Source of the DNA: Bog-473 sp052140165
Lineage (GTDB): Bacteria > Actinomycetota > Acidimicrobiia > Acidimicrobiales > RAAP-2
DNA length: 42,896 bases
Direction of reading: 5' to 3'
NCBI GenBank assembly: GCA_052140165.1
Contig: JBKQUM010000104.1
Span: forward strand, 1-42,896
A program made the position numbers and the translations under genes. Below, piece by piece: positions 16,164 through 23,815 of the stretch (positions are counted from its first letter, which is position 1; every line of letters begins with the position of its first letter). The notes under the pieces are model-generated. The model saw only the letters and a program-made list of their open reading frames with translations. It searched no databases and had not been told where the DNA came from.

Positions 16164-17393
16164 ATGCAGGACGACATGGTGAGCCGGCGGACCGTCGTTG
16201 CCGCATTTGGCGGACTCGCGGTGGTCGCCGCTCTGGTCGTCGGCTTCCTGCTGATCGGCATGAGCCCCGGTTCGAGCGCTCGCCGTTCCCCCGTGCATTC
16301 GGCGAACCCGATTGCCCGCGAGGCCCCGATCACGCCGACAACCCAACCTCAGAACCCGAGGTCGACGTCGACGACACCTGGGCAGATCAATTGGACTCCG
16401 GCCGTCGAATCGGTTGGGGCAATGCTGTCCGACGGAACTGACATTGTGACTGTGCTGACCGAGCCAACACCGAGTGCAGCTGGATTCGAGGCAGCATGTT
16501 CGAAATTGGCGGATCAACCCGTCCCGAGGCCGCCTGTGGGTTCGGACGTGTCGGCATCGTCGTCTCTTCAGGCGGTCGCGTCCGATGATGCTGCACTCGT
16601 CCACGACTGCCACACCACCATCACCGACGCCGAGACGAACTCTTCAAACGACCCCAACGCCATTGCGGATGGAGAGAACATCGGACACGCCCTGGTCGCC
16701 CTGCGATCGGACGCCGCCAACTTCTACCTCGCCATCGGCTACTCGGGGGGCCAGCCCTCGGATCCCTCGGGCCTGTCGGAATGGACACTCGCCAAGGAGA
16801 TCGCCTTCCAGCAGTCCGACTTCCCGTCCGGGACCGTGGCGGTTCCTTCTGACCCGGGCGCTCCCTATGACACGTCTCCGGTGGCCGCGTCACCCTGCTC
16901 GCCGGTCCACAGCCAACCCTTCGTGGCCGACTACGACTCCCAGACCTATGACCCGAGCGGAATTGGCAATGACTACGTGTACTCCGAAGTCCTGATCATG
17001 CCCCCTTCTGACGCGAGCGCTGCTCTCGAAGCCATTGGCGCTCCGGGATATGACACGACGTGCTTCCAGCCCGCCTTCGATGCAGATAGTGAAGCAATGA
17101 CCCCGACGACCAGCTGCGGCTCGTTCCGGCTGACGGGCTCTTCGATTTCTGGGCTTCCAGCCACAGGGTTCCCACCAGGCTCGATTGTCGACCGCTATGT
17201 GGCCGACATGTCGTGCACGGGGAACGGAGCGACTGGTACCTGGTACACCGATGTGATCAGCGCCCAAGTGGGTTCGGCATTCATACAGGGCACTTTCAAT
17301 TCTTACCGAACTCCCGTCTCAGCGGATATCGAACAAGAGGCGATGAACAAGATGGCGATGCGGGCATCTGCATTGAGGTCCGCATCGGCGTAA
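16164..17393 (+). CDS. Membrane-anchored extracellular protein, unknown function
   Basis: The protein has 409 residues. Residues 11-33 form a hydrophobic segment after a short basic start (MVSRRT), either a signal anchor or a signal peptide. A Ser/Thr/Pro-rich linker (about 35-75) follows, then a soluble domain with several cysteines (near SPCSPVHSQ, TTCFQPAF, SCGSFRL and MSCTGNG) that may form disulfides outside the cell. GGGGGAG at 16153-16159 is a good ribosome binding site. The architecture recalls actinobacterial anchored sensor-like domains, but I do not recognise it. Codon use is less GC-biased than the backbone, which hints at transfer. Confidence 0.75.
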   Translation: MQDDMVSRRTVVAAFGGLAVVAALVVGFLLIGMSPGSSARRSPVHSANPIAREAPITPTTQPQNPRSTSTTPGQINWTPAVESVGAMLSDGTDIVTVLTEPTPSAAGFEAACSKLADQPVPRPPVGSDVSASSSLQAVASDDAALVHDCHTTITDAETNSSNDPNAIADGENIGHALVALRSDAANFYLAIGYSGGQPSDPSGLSEWTLAKEIAFQQSDFPSGTVAVPSDPGAPYDTSPVAASPCSPVHSQPFVADYDSQTYDPSGIGNDYVYSEVLIMPPSDASAALEAIGAPGYDTTCFQPAFDADSEAMTPTTSCGSFRLTGSSISGLPATGFPPGSIVDRYVADMSCTGNGATGTWYTDVISAQVGSAFIQGTFNSYRTPVSADIEQEAMNKMAMRASALRSASA

Positions 17394-17415
17394 TGGACTG
17401 ATCGCCGGCTCGCGG

Positions 17416-17772
17416 TCATTCGAGTTCCTTCCAGCGTTCCCGGCCGAAGAGGCGTCCGAACCGAGCCGTCAGTGATGGCCCCTCGTCGTGAGCGGTATCG
17501 GGATGAAGGACCAGAGTCCCCTTGGGTGCCGGCAACGCCGCCACCTCTTCGTCGGTGAGAGCGCACTGCACTGCGGTCGTCGTCATCTCGATGATCTGAT
17601 CCCGGTCGACGAATCGCAGGCCGTGATGGGTCTTGACGGCGATGCCGTCGAACAGGTCCTCTTCGGGAATCTGCAAGACGTGCTCAACCGTGCCGAATTG
17701 GTTGCCGGTCGAACTGAGAACCGGCGTGCCGACTGCCAGCGCCTCGTAGGAGATGGGAGTTCCTTCAGCCAT
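17416..17772 (-). CDS. PRC-barrel-like protein
   Basis: The protein has 118 residues on the minus strand. The N-terminal half ISYEALAVGTPVLSSTGN..GTVEHVL..EEDLFDGIAVKT and GLRFVDRDQIIEM follow the beta-strand pattern of PRC-barrel/DUF2171-type domains, which often bind RNA or take part in photosynthetic or ribosome-associated complexes. The C-terminal tail (about 75-118) ends FGRLFGRERWKELE. GAGGAG lies 3 nt before ATG 17772, a close but usable ribosome binding site. It is divergent from the SDR epimerase gene at 17827. Function is unknown. Confidence 0.65.
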   Translation of the reverse strand: MAEGTPISYEALAVGTPVLSSTGNQFGTVEHVLQIPEEDLFDGIAVKTHHGLRFVDRDQIIEMTTTAVQCALTDEEVAALPAPKGTLVLHPDTAHDEGPSLTARFGRLFGRERWKELE

Positions 17773-17811
17773 GTGCTCCTCGTTCTGTCGGTGAACGAAG
17801 CCAAACCTACC

Positions 17812-17817
17812 TATGCT
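17812..17817 (+). promoter_or_regulatory. Candidate -10 box (TATGCT), leaderless or near-leaderless start
   Basis: TATGCT ends 9 nt before ATG 17827 and there is no Shine-Dalgarno. No good -35 is visible. Confidence 0.4.
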
Positions 17818-17826
17818 GCGACGAGT

Positions 17827-18732
17827 ATGCAGGTCGTGGTCACGGGATCGAGCGGCCCGATCGGCCGGGCACTGTGCTCCCATCTCGCCGGTGCCGGACA
17901 CCACGTCGTCAGGGTCGTGCGCCGCCCGGTGGGTCCGGGCGAGGTCGCGCTTGCCTGGGACCCGGAGGCAGGCACGATCGATGCCCATGGTCTCGAAGGA
18001 GCTGACGCGGTGGTTCACCTGGCCGGCGCAGGTGTCGGCGACGGCCGCTGGACCGAGTCCCGCAAGCGGATTCTCGTCGAGAGCCGTGTCCGCTCCACTG
18101 CACTGCTCACGAGAACGTTGGCTGGTCTGGATCACCGGCCCCGGGTGCTGGTGAGCGCATCGGCCGTCGGGTTCTACGGTGATCGAAGTGACGAGATCGT
18201 CACCGAGGAGAGCCCACCGGGTGACGACTTCCTGGCATCGCTTTGCGTCCGCTGGGAGGCCGAAACTGCCCCCGCGGCAGAGGCTGGCGTCAGGGTGGTC
18301 TGCGCTCGCACCGGCCTTGTCTTGAGCAGGGAGGGCGGCGCGCTCCCGAAGCTGTTGCCGCTGTTCAAGCTCGGGCTCGGCGGAAGGTTCGGATCCGGTG
18401 CGCAGTGGTGGAGCTGGATCACCCTCGACGACGAGATCCGAGCGATTGCGTGGGTGCTGGACAACGACATTCGCGGGCCGGTGAACTTGACGGCGCCGAA
18501 TCCCGTCACCAACCGCGAGTTCACCCGGATCCTCGGCGCGGTGCTCTCCCGACCAGCCCGGCTGCCTGTGCCCAGGTTCGGCCCGAGGTTATTGCTGGGG
18601 TCCGAGCTCGCCGACGCCCTGCTCTTCACCAGCGCCCGGGTGCAGCCCGCAGTCCTGGAATCGAGCGGGTTCGCCTTCTCCAACTCCGACTTGGAGATCG
18701 GTCTGAGAGACATTCTCCAACCCTCGTCGTGA
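17827..18732 (+). CDS. TIGR01777-family NAD-dependent epimerase/dehydratase
   Basis: The protein has 301 residues with the extended SDR fold (SDR39U1/YfcH-like). The N-terminal nucleotide loop is VVVTGSSGPIGRAL, with GPIG in place of the common GFIG. Later motifs are VVHLAGAGVGDGRWT, RVLVSASAVGFYG (active-site Ser/Tyr) and WWSWITLDDEIRAI, all characteristic of TIGR01777. The C-terminal part has GPVNLTAPNPVTNREFT. The natural substrate of the family is not settled. The next gene starts 3 nt after the stop, so the two are probably co-transcribed. Confidence 0.9.
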   Translation: MQVVVTGSSGPIGRALCSHLAGAGHHVVRVVRRPVGPGEVALAWDPEAGTIDAHGLEGADAVVHLAGAGVGDGRWTESRKRILVESRVRSTALLTRTLAGLDHRPRVLVSASAVGFYGDRSDEIVTEESPPGDDFLASLCVRWEAETAPAAEAGVRVVCARTGLVLSREGGALPKLLPLFKLGLGGRFGSGAQWWSWITLDDEIRAIAWVLDNDIRGPVNLTAPNPVTNREFTRILGAVLSRPARLPVPRFGPRLLLGSELADALLFTSARVQPAVLESSGFAFSNSDLEIGLRDILQPSS

Positions 18733-18735
18733 GGA

Positions 18736-19815
18736 ATGCGGGATCAGGCGCAGAGGAGGTCCGGTCAACGCGAGAATGTGGCGGTGGCTCAGCTCGTCAC
18801 CCTGGTGAGGAAGGCCTGCGAGGAGTGGGACCCCGCTGTCGAACGGGCAATTCTCGGCACGGGTGAGGCCGACGAGATCGCTACGATGATCGAGTCGTTC
18901 GTCAGCTCACGATACGGACCGATCGCCGACGGCGTCTTCTACCGCCCCGGAGTCGGAATCGTTGCCGGTCTCCGCGTCAGCGACCATTCCGAGGTCGTGG
19001 TGAAGATCCACCGCTGGAATGTCTCGTTCGCTCGTCTGGCCGCCGTCCAGAAGGTGCAGGCATTCTTGGCCGATAAGGGCCTTCCCGTGCCCCGGCCCCT
19101 CACGGAGCCGGAACCGCTCGTCAATGGGATAGCCACTCTCGAGGAGCTACGACGTGGAGGGCGTGCGAGTGGTCGGGACCCTGCCATACGCCGGGCCATT
19201 GCTGGGGGACTTCACGATTTCATTTCCGCAGCCACACCTCTTGTCGGACACGTCGACATCGGAGCGCCGCTCCTCTTGAGGCCGGTCGGTGCACCATTGT
19301 GGTTCGAGCCCCATGACGTGCGCTTCGACTTCGACGGCACCGCCGATGGCGCCGGATGGATCGATCGTTTCGCTGTGCTCGCCCGGCGCCGACTCGAAAA
19401 GGCCGGTTCGAACGTGGTGATCGGCCACTTCGACTGGCGAGTCGAGAACCTGGCCTTCCAAGACAACGACATCTGCGCGATCTACGACTGGGACTCGGTC
19501 TGTGCGGCACCTGAAGCGGTCGTGGTCGGGAACACGGCGGCCCAGTTCACGGCTGATTGGACTGACTCCGAGGACGATCCACTTCCGAGCGTCGGCGAGA
19601 TGCGGTCCTTCGTCAGTGACTACGAACTCATCAGAGGTGCCCGATTCGACGCGGCCGAGCGCGAGTTGCTGGACGCAGCGAATCTTTTCCTATGTGCCTA
19701 CGGCGCACGGTGTCAGCATTCCGATATGACGAAGCATCCCGAGATCGCCCGGACGTCGGACTCCGGTTGGTATCGGCTGCTGCGAGAACGTGGCGACAGA
19801 GCCCTGATCGACTGA
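18736..19815 (+). CDS. Aminoglycoside phosphotransferase-like kinase, unknown substrate
   Basis: The protein has 359 residues. The C-terminal lobe has the APH/choline-kinase catalytic loop IGHFDWRVENL (H231, D233, N238) and the metal-binding IYDWDSV (D251). The N-lobe contains VVVKIHRW, with a likely ATP-binding lysine at 90. It is longer than, and only distantly like, known aminoglycoside-resistance enzymes, so resistance should not be assumed. ATG 18736 lies 3 nt after the epimerase stop; GTG 18778 is another possible start. The gene is less GC-rich than the housekeeping block. Confidence 0.75.
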   Translation: MRDQAQRRSGQRENVAVAQLVTLVRKACEEWDPAVERAILGTGEADEIATMIESFVSSRYGPIADGVFYRPGVGIVAGLRVSDHSEVVVKIHRWNVSFARLAAVQKVQAFLADKGLPVPRPLTEPEPLVNGIATLEELRRGGRASGRDPAIRRAIAGGLHDFISAATPLVGHVDIGAPLLLRPVGAPLWFEPHDVRFDFDGTADGAGWIDRFAVLARRRLEKAGSNVVIGHFDWRVENLAFQDNDICAIYDWDSVCAAPEAVVVGNTAAQFTADWTDSEDDPLPSVGEMRSFVSDYELIRGARFDAAERELLDAANLFLCAYGARCQHSDMTKHPEIARTSDSGWYRLLRERGDRALID

Positions 19816-19983
19816 TCTCGCGTTCCCACCGCCCAGCTCTTTGACTTGTTGCGGCGGGCACGTCGGTCGGAGTTCCTCGTTCACCCTGAGTGCCGGGCTG
19901 CCTTCTCCATGTTGACCAGCCGCCAGCGGCCCGACGCTCGGGTGGGGGCGCCCCGGCCGGGAATCGGGCCCGGTGCACGGTCT

Positions 19984-20129
19984 TAGTCAAGGACCAGCAG
20001 ACATCCAGTCCCAAGGCGCTACTGAAGAACGGTCGCTCAAACCCCTGCGGGGAGTTGGTATCCTGTTCGTAGTCAAGGACCGGCAGCACCGTGCGAGGGG
20101 GCCCACCGGGCCCCTTCTGCGCGTCAAGG
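19984..20129 (+). repeat. Direct repeats around GTCAAGG
   Basis: TAGTCAAGGACCAGCAG (19984-20000) recurs with one mismatch at 20070-20086, 86 bp away. A third, partial copy of the core GTCAAGG is at 20123-20129. Origin unknown: they could be binding sites or remnants of an insertion. Confidence 0.45.
20098..20114 (+). terminator. GC-rich hairpin, possible terminator
   Basis: GGGGCCC-ACC-GGGCCCC is a perfect 7-bp stem with a 3-nt loop, followed by TTCT. The T-tract is poor, so a terminator role (for either strand) is only possible. Confidence 0.3.
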
Positions 20130-20167
20130 TCTGGATGCCCTTACCCTTCTGCGACGAGAGCTGATGG

Positions 20168-20173
20168 CAGAAT
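20168..20173 (+). promoter_or_regulatory. Candidate -10 box (CAGAAT), leaderless start
   Basis: CAGAAT lies 6 nt before ATG 20180 with no Shine-Dalgarno. It is the same hexamer as at 12803-12808. Confidence 0.4.
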
Positions 20174-20179
20174 TGGGCC

Positions 20180-20929
20180 ATGGGATCGAGCGTCTGGGGC
20201 AGGGAGATCGCAGAGGTCTATGACGCGACCTACGCGGCTCTGGCGGAGCCCTCGGTGGTCGATCCGATCGTCGACCTGCTCGCCCAGCTGGCTGGCGATG
20301 GTGCTGCCCTCGAGTTCGCCGTCGGCACGGGCCGCATCGCGTTGCCGCTCAGCGCGCGGGGCGTCCCGGTCCACGGCCTCGAGCTCTCGCCCGAAATGGT
20401 GGAGCAGCTCCGAGGCAAGCCAGGCGCCGATGCAGTTCCCGTCACGATCGGCGACATGACCACAACGCGCCTGACCGACAGTTTCGAGCTCGTGTACCTC
20501 GTCGCCAACTCGATCATGAACGTGACGACCCAGGAGGAACAGATCGCGGTGTTCTCGAACGCGGCCGCCCACCTCGTCTCCGGTGGGCGCTTCGTGATCG
20601 AGCTGATCGTCCCCCAGCTTGGCCGGGTGGGGCCGTCCGAGATGGCCCGGGTCTTCAGGCTGGACCCCGACCACGTCGGCATCGAGACGTTCGACGACCT
20701 CGCGGGCCAGGTGGCGTGGTCCCATCACTGGATCGAGGTCGGCGGTCGACTGGTGCGTCATTCCGCGCCGTACCGGTACATCTGGCCGTCGGAGCTACTC
20801 CTCATGGCGAGGATCACCGGGTTCGAGCTCGAGGATCGTTGGGGCGGCTGGGACCGGTCGCCGTTCACTTCGGAGAGCGCGAAGCAGGTCGCAGTCTTCG
20901 TCAAGAGGGGACAGGGACGCCGGGAGTAG
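20180..20929 (+). CDS. Class I SAM-dependent methyltransferase
   Basis: The protein has 249 residues. The SAM-binding motif I is LEFAVGTGRIALPLSARG (44-61), with motif II acidic residue in VHGLELSPEM and motif III around TDSFELVYLVANSIMNV. The C-terminal half (PYRYIWPSELLLMARITGFELEDRWGGW) matches the small-molecule methyltransferase group with a Methyltransf_25-like core. The substrate is unknown. It is monocistronic. Confidence 0.85.
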   Translation: MGSSVWGREIAEVYDATYAALAEPSVVDPIVDLLAQLAGDGAALEFAVGTGRIALPLSARGVPVHGLELSPEMVEQLRGKPGADAVPVTIGDMTTTRLTDSFELVYLVANSIMNVTTQEEQIAVFSNAAAHLVSGGRFVIELIVPQLGRVGPSEMARVFRLDPDHVGIETFDDLAGQVAWSHHWIEVGGRLVRHSAPYRYIWPSELLLMARITGFELEDRWGGWDRSPFTSESAKQVAVFVKRGQGRRE

Positions 20930-21014
20930 CCCAAGAGGTCCCTTGCCAGGAGTCGGAGCCGGCGACGACGTCGGCTCGCGGTCGGAAGTTGCCAATGCCG
21001 TTGCGGGCTCAGGG

Positions 21015-21224
21015 CTATTCGTGCGCCAGCTCCAGCGCGGCCGGTTGGTCACCGAGCATGCGTGCGCCTGCCCAGATGAGCAGCGAGCCCACCCGCCGCC
21101 GTGCACGAGGGAACCGCGGAGAATGGACATCAGGACGGAATCTTGGGTGCCCTTGAATTCGGCGGTCATTGAGGAGGTCCTCGTGTCTGGCCTTGGCGAG
21201 GGCTCGTAGCAATTCGGGGTGCAT
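21015..21224 (-). CDS. Small hypothetical protein, actinobacterial type
   Basis: The protein has 69 residues on the minus strand. It begins MHPELLRALAKARHEDLL and later has RRRVGSLLIWAGARML, a pattern seen in short actinobacterial proteins with an amphipathic N-terminal helix and a semi-hydrophobic C-terminal helix preceded by basic residues. AAGGAG sits 6 nt upstream of ATG 21224, which strongly supports this start. Function is unknown. It may follow the small ORF at 21432 in one transcript. Confidence 0.6.
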   Translation of the reverse strand: MHPELLRALAKARHEDLLNDRRIQGHPRFRPDVHSPRFPRARRRVGSLLIWAGARMLGDQPAALELAHE

Positions 21225-21351
21225 CGGTGCTCCTTGAGGACGGAGAAGAAGTATTGACGGGGGGTGTGACAACGGCCGCGGCGACGTCGCGCCGTTGGCC
21301 CGGAGGCGGTGGGGCGGCGCCGTCGGCGCTCGCCCGCGAGCTCGATGCTGG

Positions 21352-21432
21352 TCAGGCCAGCAGAGCGCGATCGTCCGCGGCGGCGGTGGCGCACAGCATC
21401 GGCATCTGACGGTTCGTCGAGTGGATCTTCAT
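21352..21432 (-). CDS. Putative 26-residue peptide with strong ribosome binding site
   Basis: ATG 21432 on the minus strand is preceded by GAGGAGGT at a 4-nt spacing, one of the best Shine-Dalgarno sequences in the window. The frame codes for 26 residues starting MKIHSTNRQMPMLC and ending ADDRALLA, then stops. It could be a real small protein, a leader peptide for the gene at 21224, or the intact start of a truncated gene. An upstream in-frame GTG (21540) would give 62 residues but has no ribosome binding site. Confidence 0.4.
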   Translation of the reverse strand: MKIHSTNRQMPMLCATAAADDRALLA

Positions 21433-21879
21433 GTGCACCTCCTCGGTGCTCGCATCGGAGTCGTCATGAAAACATACAGACGCCGAAATGGCGAGCGCTT
21501 TGAACGAGAACGCAATGAACGTGCGCCGCGTGCGCGCCACGCGTGCGACATGCTGAGGACCTCCGCGGGTGTCATCGGCACAGCGCCTCCACGGAGGCGC
21601 TGTGCGCTTGATCGACGGGCCTTGTTGCCCCGTCCGCCGGGACTGGGCGGCACTGTAGGTGTCTACGTTTCCCGTTCAACGACCTTGGCCTTTGCTCCAG
21701 GCCGATCAGCGCCCGCCACTGAGACGGCAATGCCGTACACCGGTCGAAGCCGGTCCACCCGTTGATGCCACCTCGGTTGTTGCCAATCTGAACTCGCCGC
21801 TTGGCGGGCTCAATGGCATTGCCCGATCTGGAGCACGATCTTGCCGCGCTGAGGGGAGGCTCCGCAGGCCCGCTCAGGC
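21433..21879 (+). other. Gene-free stretch with a long palindrome
   Basis: I find no supportable gene in these 447 nt. They contain the palindrome at 21578-21605. A minus-strand TATGTT within TGTATGTT (about 21468-21475) could be the -10 for the 26-residue ORF, but no -35 fits. Confidence 0.4.
21578..21605. repeat. 13-bp perfect inverted repeat (palindrome)
   Basis: The arms GCACAGCGCCTCC (21578-21590) and GGAGGCGCTGTGC (21593-21605) are perfect complements with a 2-nt centre. No T-run follows on either strand, so a double-stranded protein-binding site or a cruciform is as likely as a terminator. Confidence 0.6.
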
Positions 21880-22722
21880 TCAGGCTGAGGGGATCCGCCG
21901 CCTGCGGACGGTGTACGCCGTGCCTCCACCAATCAGTGCAAGTGCAATGGCTGGCAGTGCAATGGCCGACGGTGACTCAGGTGTCACCGCCGGAAGGTAG
22001 TCGTAGACGACACACGCGGTCGCCGCTGCAGTGAAGGTGGAACCGAGCGTCCCGTTACCCCCGCCGCCCGTGATGTATGTGCTGGCCAAGCTGACGCCAA
22101 GAGCGTCGAGGGTATTCGAGCCTGTCCCGGTCCAGCTCGAGAGGTCGCTCGGATCCACGTCCTGGCTGACGTTGACCGGGTAGCTCTGCGTGAAACTGAA
22201 TCCGTCGGGTGCGGCGTAGTGAGGAACGGGTCCGCCGGGGTCGGGGGTGAGCGGGCCCGAGCTCTGGGTGTACTGCTGGACCAATCCGAGGGTCCCGCTC
22301 CCCGCCGGAACAGCGGCCGCAGCGGCGGGAGCCGACGTGATGCCCGTCGGCAGTGGGCTGAGACCCGGCCCGCTCACGGCTTCGAGCCCGTTGGACGTGT
22401 CCGAGGCGTAATAGGGCGCACCAGCCGGGTTCGCCGTGGTCTGACCGTAGAACCCGAACGTGAGGGTCCCGGTGAGGGTGACCTGAGCGCCCGTGAGCGT
22501 CCCCCCGGTCCCGTCGAACTGCGGGAGGGTGAATGTGCTGGGAGCGCTGGGATTCTCACTCACCGAGCTGACCGTCACGCAGCTCTGCGGCGTGCTGGAG
22601 GAGTCATCAGCTTCAGCGGGCGAAGCGACAGTCCCCGCAAGTCCCAGTGTCCCCAGAGTGATGGCGATGGCGGGTGCGATCATCCTGTAGGACAGGCGTG
22701 TCGCAATCGAGCCACCGTGCAT
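21880..22722 (-). CDS. Secreted, C-terminally anchored surface protein
   Basis: The protein has 280 residues on the minus strand. A signal peptide is clear (residues 1-38, basic start then ITLGTLGLAGTVASPAEA). The body contains strand-rich, Gly/Thr/Ser-rich sequence including LPQFDGTGGTLTGAQVTLTG, like the beginning of choice-of-anchor-E type domains of exported proteins. The C-terminus (about 250-280) is a hydrophobic helix LPAIALALIGGG followed by YTVRRRRIPSA, a sorting-signal-like tail. No Shine-Dalgarno is seen before ATG 22722. A cell-surface role is inferred, but partner and function are unknown. Confidence 0.75.
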   Translation of the reverse strand: MHGGSIATRLSYRMIAPAIAITLGTLGLAGTVASPAEADDSSSTPQSCVTVSSVSENPSAPSTFTLPQFDGTGGTLTGAQVTLTGTLTFGFYGQTTANPAGAPYYASDTSNGLEAVSGPGLSPLPTGITSAPAAAAAVPAGSGTLGLVQQYTQSSGPLTPDPGGPVPHYAAPDGFSFTQSYPVNVSQDVDPSDLSSWTGTGSNTLDALGVSLASTYITGGGGNGTLGSTFTAAATACVVYDYLPAVTPESPSAIALPAIALALIGGGTAYTVRRRRIPSA

Positions 22723-22868
22723 GAGGTCATACTGGGGTTGAACCCTCTGGGGGTCAAGCGATTCTCGCGTCGCCCCGCAACGTTCATCGGGACGTTGCGA
22801 TCCGTTCACACTCGAGGTGCCCCCGTTCATTGCTGCTTCGCCGCCGGCGCCCTGGGACATCATGTGCC

Positions 22869-23558
22869 ATGAAGATCCGGAGAGCCCTCCCGAGCGAGGC
22901 GGGCTCCCTCGCTGCGCTGTGGCTCCGATCCCGGGCAGCGTCGATTCCGTCGATTCCACCGACCGTCCACACCGACGAGGAAGTGATCAGGTGGTTCGGG
23001 GAGATGGTTCTCCAGACCCATGAGGTCTGGGTCGCTGAGAACCTGGGCGAGGTCGTCGCTCTCATGGTGCTGGACCATGAGTGGATCGATCAGCTCTATG
23101 TCGACCCCGCTTTGACGCGACGCGGCATCGGAGGGGCATTGCTCGACCATGCGATGAGGCGGCGTCCGGCCGGGCTCAAGCTCTGGACGTTTCAGAGCAA
23201 CGTCGACGCGCGTCGCTTCTATGAGGGACGCGGGTTCGTCGCCGCTGCGATGACGACGGGCGACAACGAGGAGCATGCACCAGACGTGTGCTACGAGTGG
23301 CGGCCGCGCTCCACCGTCCAACCGAGTGAGGCGGGCGCCCCGGGTCGGTGTGTCCCCACCACTGACGGTGACCATGCTCGCCGGGATGTCGGGACGCCCC
23401 GGGGCGACGGGGACAGTGCCCGGGATCAGAACGTCGCCCCTCTCAGCTCCACACCTCTCAGCTCGACACCACCGGCGGGGCTCCGGTGGGCACGACGACG
23501 ATCGGCCTGTGCGTGTGGGCGATATAGGCCACGTCGCCGGCATGGACGTGCAGCATGA
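22869..23558 (+). CDS. GNAT-family N-acetyltransferase
   Basis: The frame runs 229 residues, but the acetyltransferase domain is only the first 150 or so: KIRRALPSEAGSLAALWLRS, then IDQLYVDPALTRRGIGGALLDHA (acetyl-CoA loop) and FQSNVDARRFYEGRGFVAAAMT. After CYEWRPR the remaining 80 residues are low-complexity, Arg- and Ser-rich, and include a repeated LSSTP. They look like translated non-coding DNA after loss of an ancestral stop. The 3' 101 nt overlap a small antisense gene. The start is ATG 22869. Confidence 0.78.
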   Translation: MKIRRALPSEAGSLAALWLRSRAASIPSIPPTVHTDEEVIRWFGEMVLQTHEVWVAENLGEVVALMVLDHEWIDQLYVDPALTRRGIGGALLDHAMRRRPAGLKLWTFQSNVDARRFYEGRGFVAAAMTTGDNEEHAPDVCYEWRPRSTVQPSEAGAPGRCVPTTDGDHARRDVGTPRGDGDSARDQNVAPLSSTPLSSTPPAGLRWARRRSACACGRYRPRRRHGRAA

Positions 23559-23640
23559 ACAGGAGCAACGCCATCAAGCCCAGCACCCCGACGAGCAGCG
23601 CGGCCAGCAGCCAGGCGTGGACTTCGAGTGTCCGATTCAC
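23458..23640 (-). CDS. Small single-pass membrane protein, unknown function
   Basis: The protein has 60 residues on the minus strand with a GTG start at 23640. Residues about 10-31 (LLAALLVGVLGLMALLLFML) form a transmembrane helix, followed by a soluble tail ending VVVPTGAPPVVSS. A TATGTC box (23654-23649) ends 8 nt before the GTG, as in other leaderless candidates here. It overlaps the low-complexity tail of the GNAT frame on the opposite strand; at most one of the two readings is likely to matter there. A longer upstream reading (from 23763) is less plausible. Confidence 0.45.
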   Translation of the reverse strand: MNRTLEVHAWLLAALLVGVLGLMALLLFMLHVHAGDVAYIAHTHRPIVVVPTGAPPVVSS

Positions 23641-23815
23641 TACCGACTGACATACCCCGCTTTGGGTGGCGTAATGCCTCGGTCCCGGGCGGTCGATGCG
23701 GGTCGAACGTTTGTTGGGGCCCCTTCGGCGCACGCGCTCGTCCAGCGCCACCGAGTCGATCATCCGGGAGCACCGGCTCCGCCTGCGACCCGGTGGCGGT
23801 CAATGTGAGAAACGC

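Larger units (their letters stand above)
19816..20179 (+). other. Gene-free stretch with repeats
   Basis: These 364 nt hold no ORF I can support. They contain the GTCAAGG direct repeats and the GC hairpin listed separately, and end in a candidate leaderless promoter. The short open frames on both strands lack ribosome binding sites and protein-like composition. Confidence 0.5.

Noticed and set aside
18736..19815. Calling the APH-like gene an antibiotic-resistance determinant
   Set aside because: Only the general kinase catalytic motifs are shared. The rest does not resemble known resistance enzymes, and many APH-fold proteins have other substrates.
19631..20089. Minus-strand frame downstream of the APH-like kinase (152 codons)
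   Set aside because: It overlaps the conserved C-terminus of the kinase, has odd composition and no start signal. The gap is better read as non-coding with repeats.
22722..22731. Leaderless promoter (TATGAC) for the secreted protein at 22722
   Set aside because: The box is only 3 nt from the ATG, too close for a start site at the codon; kept out of the leaderless list.
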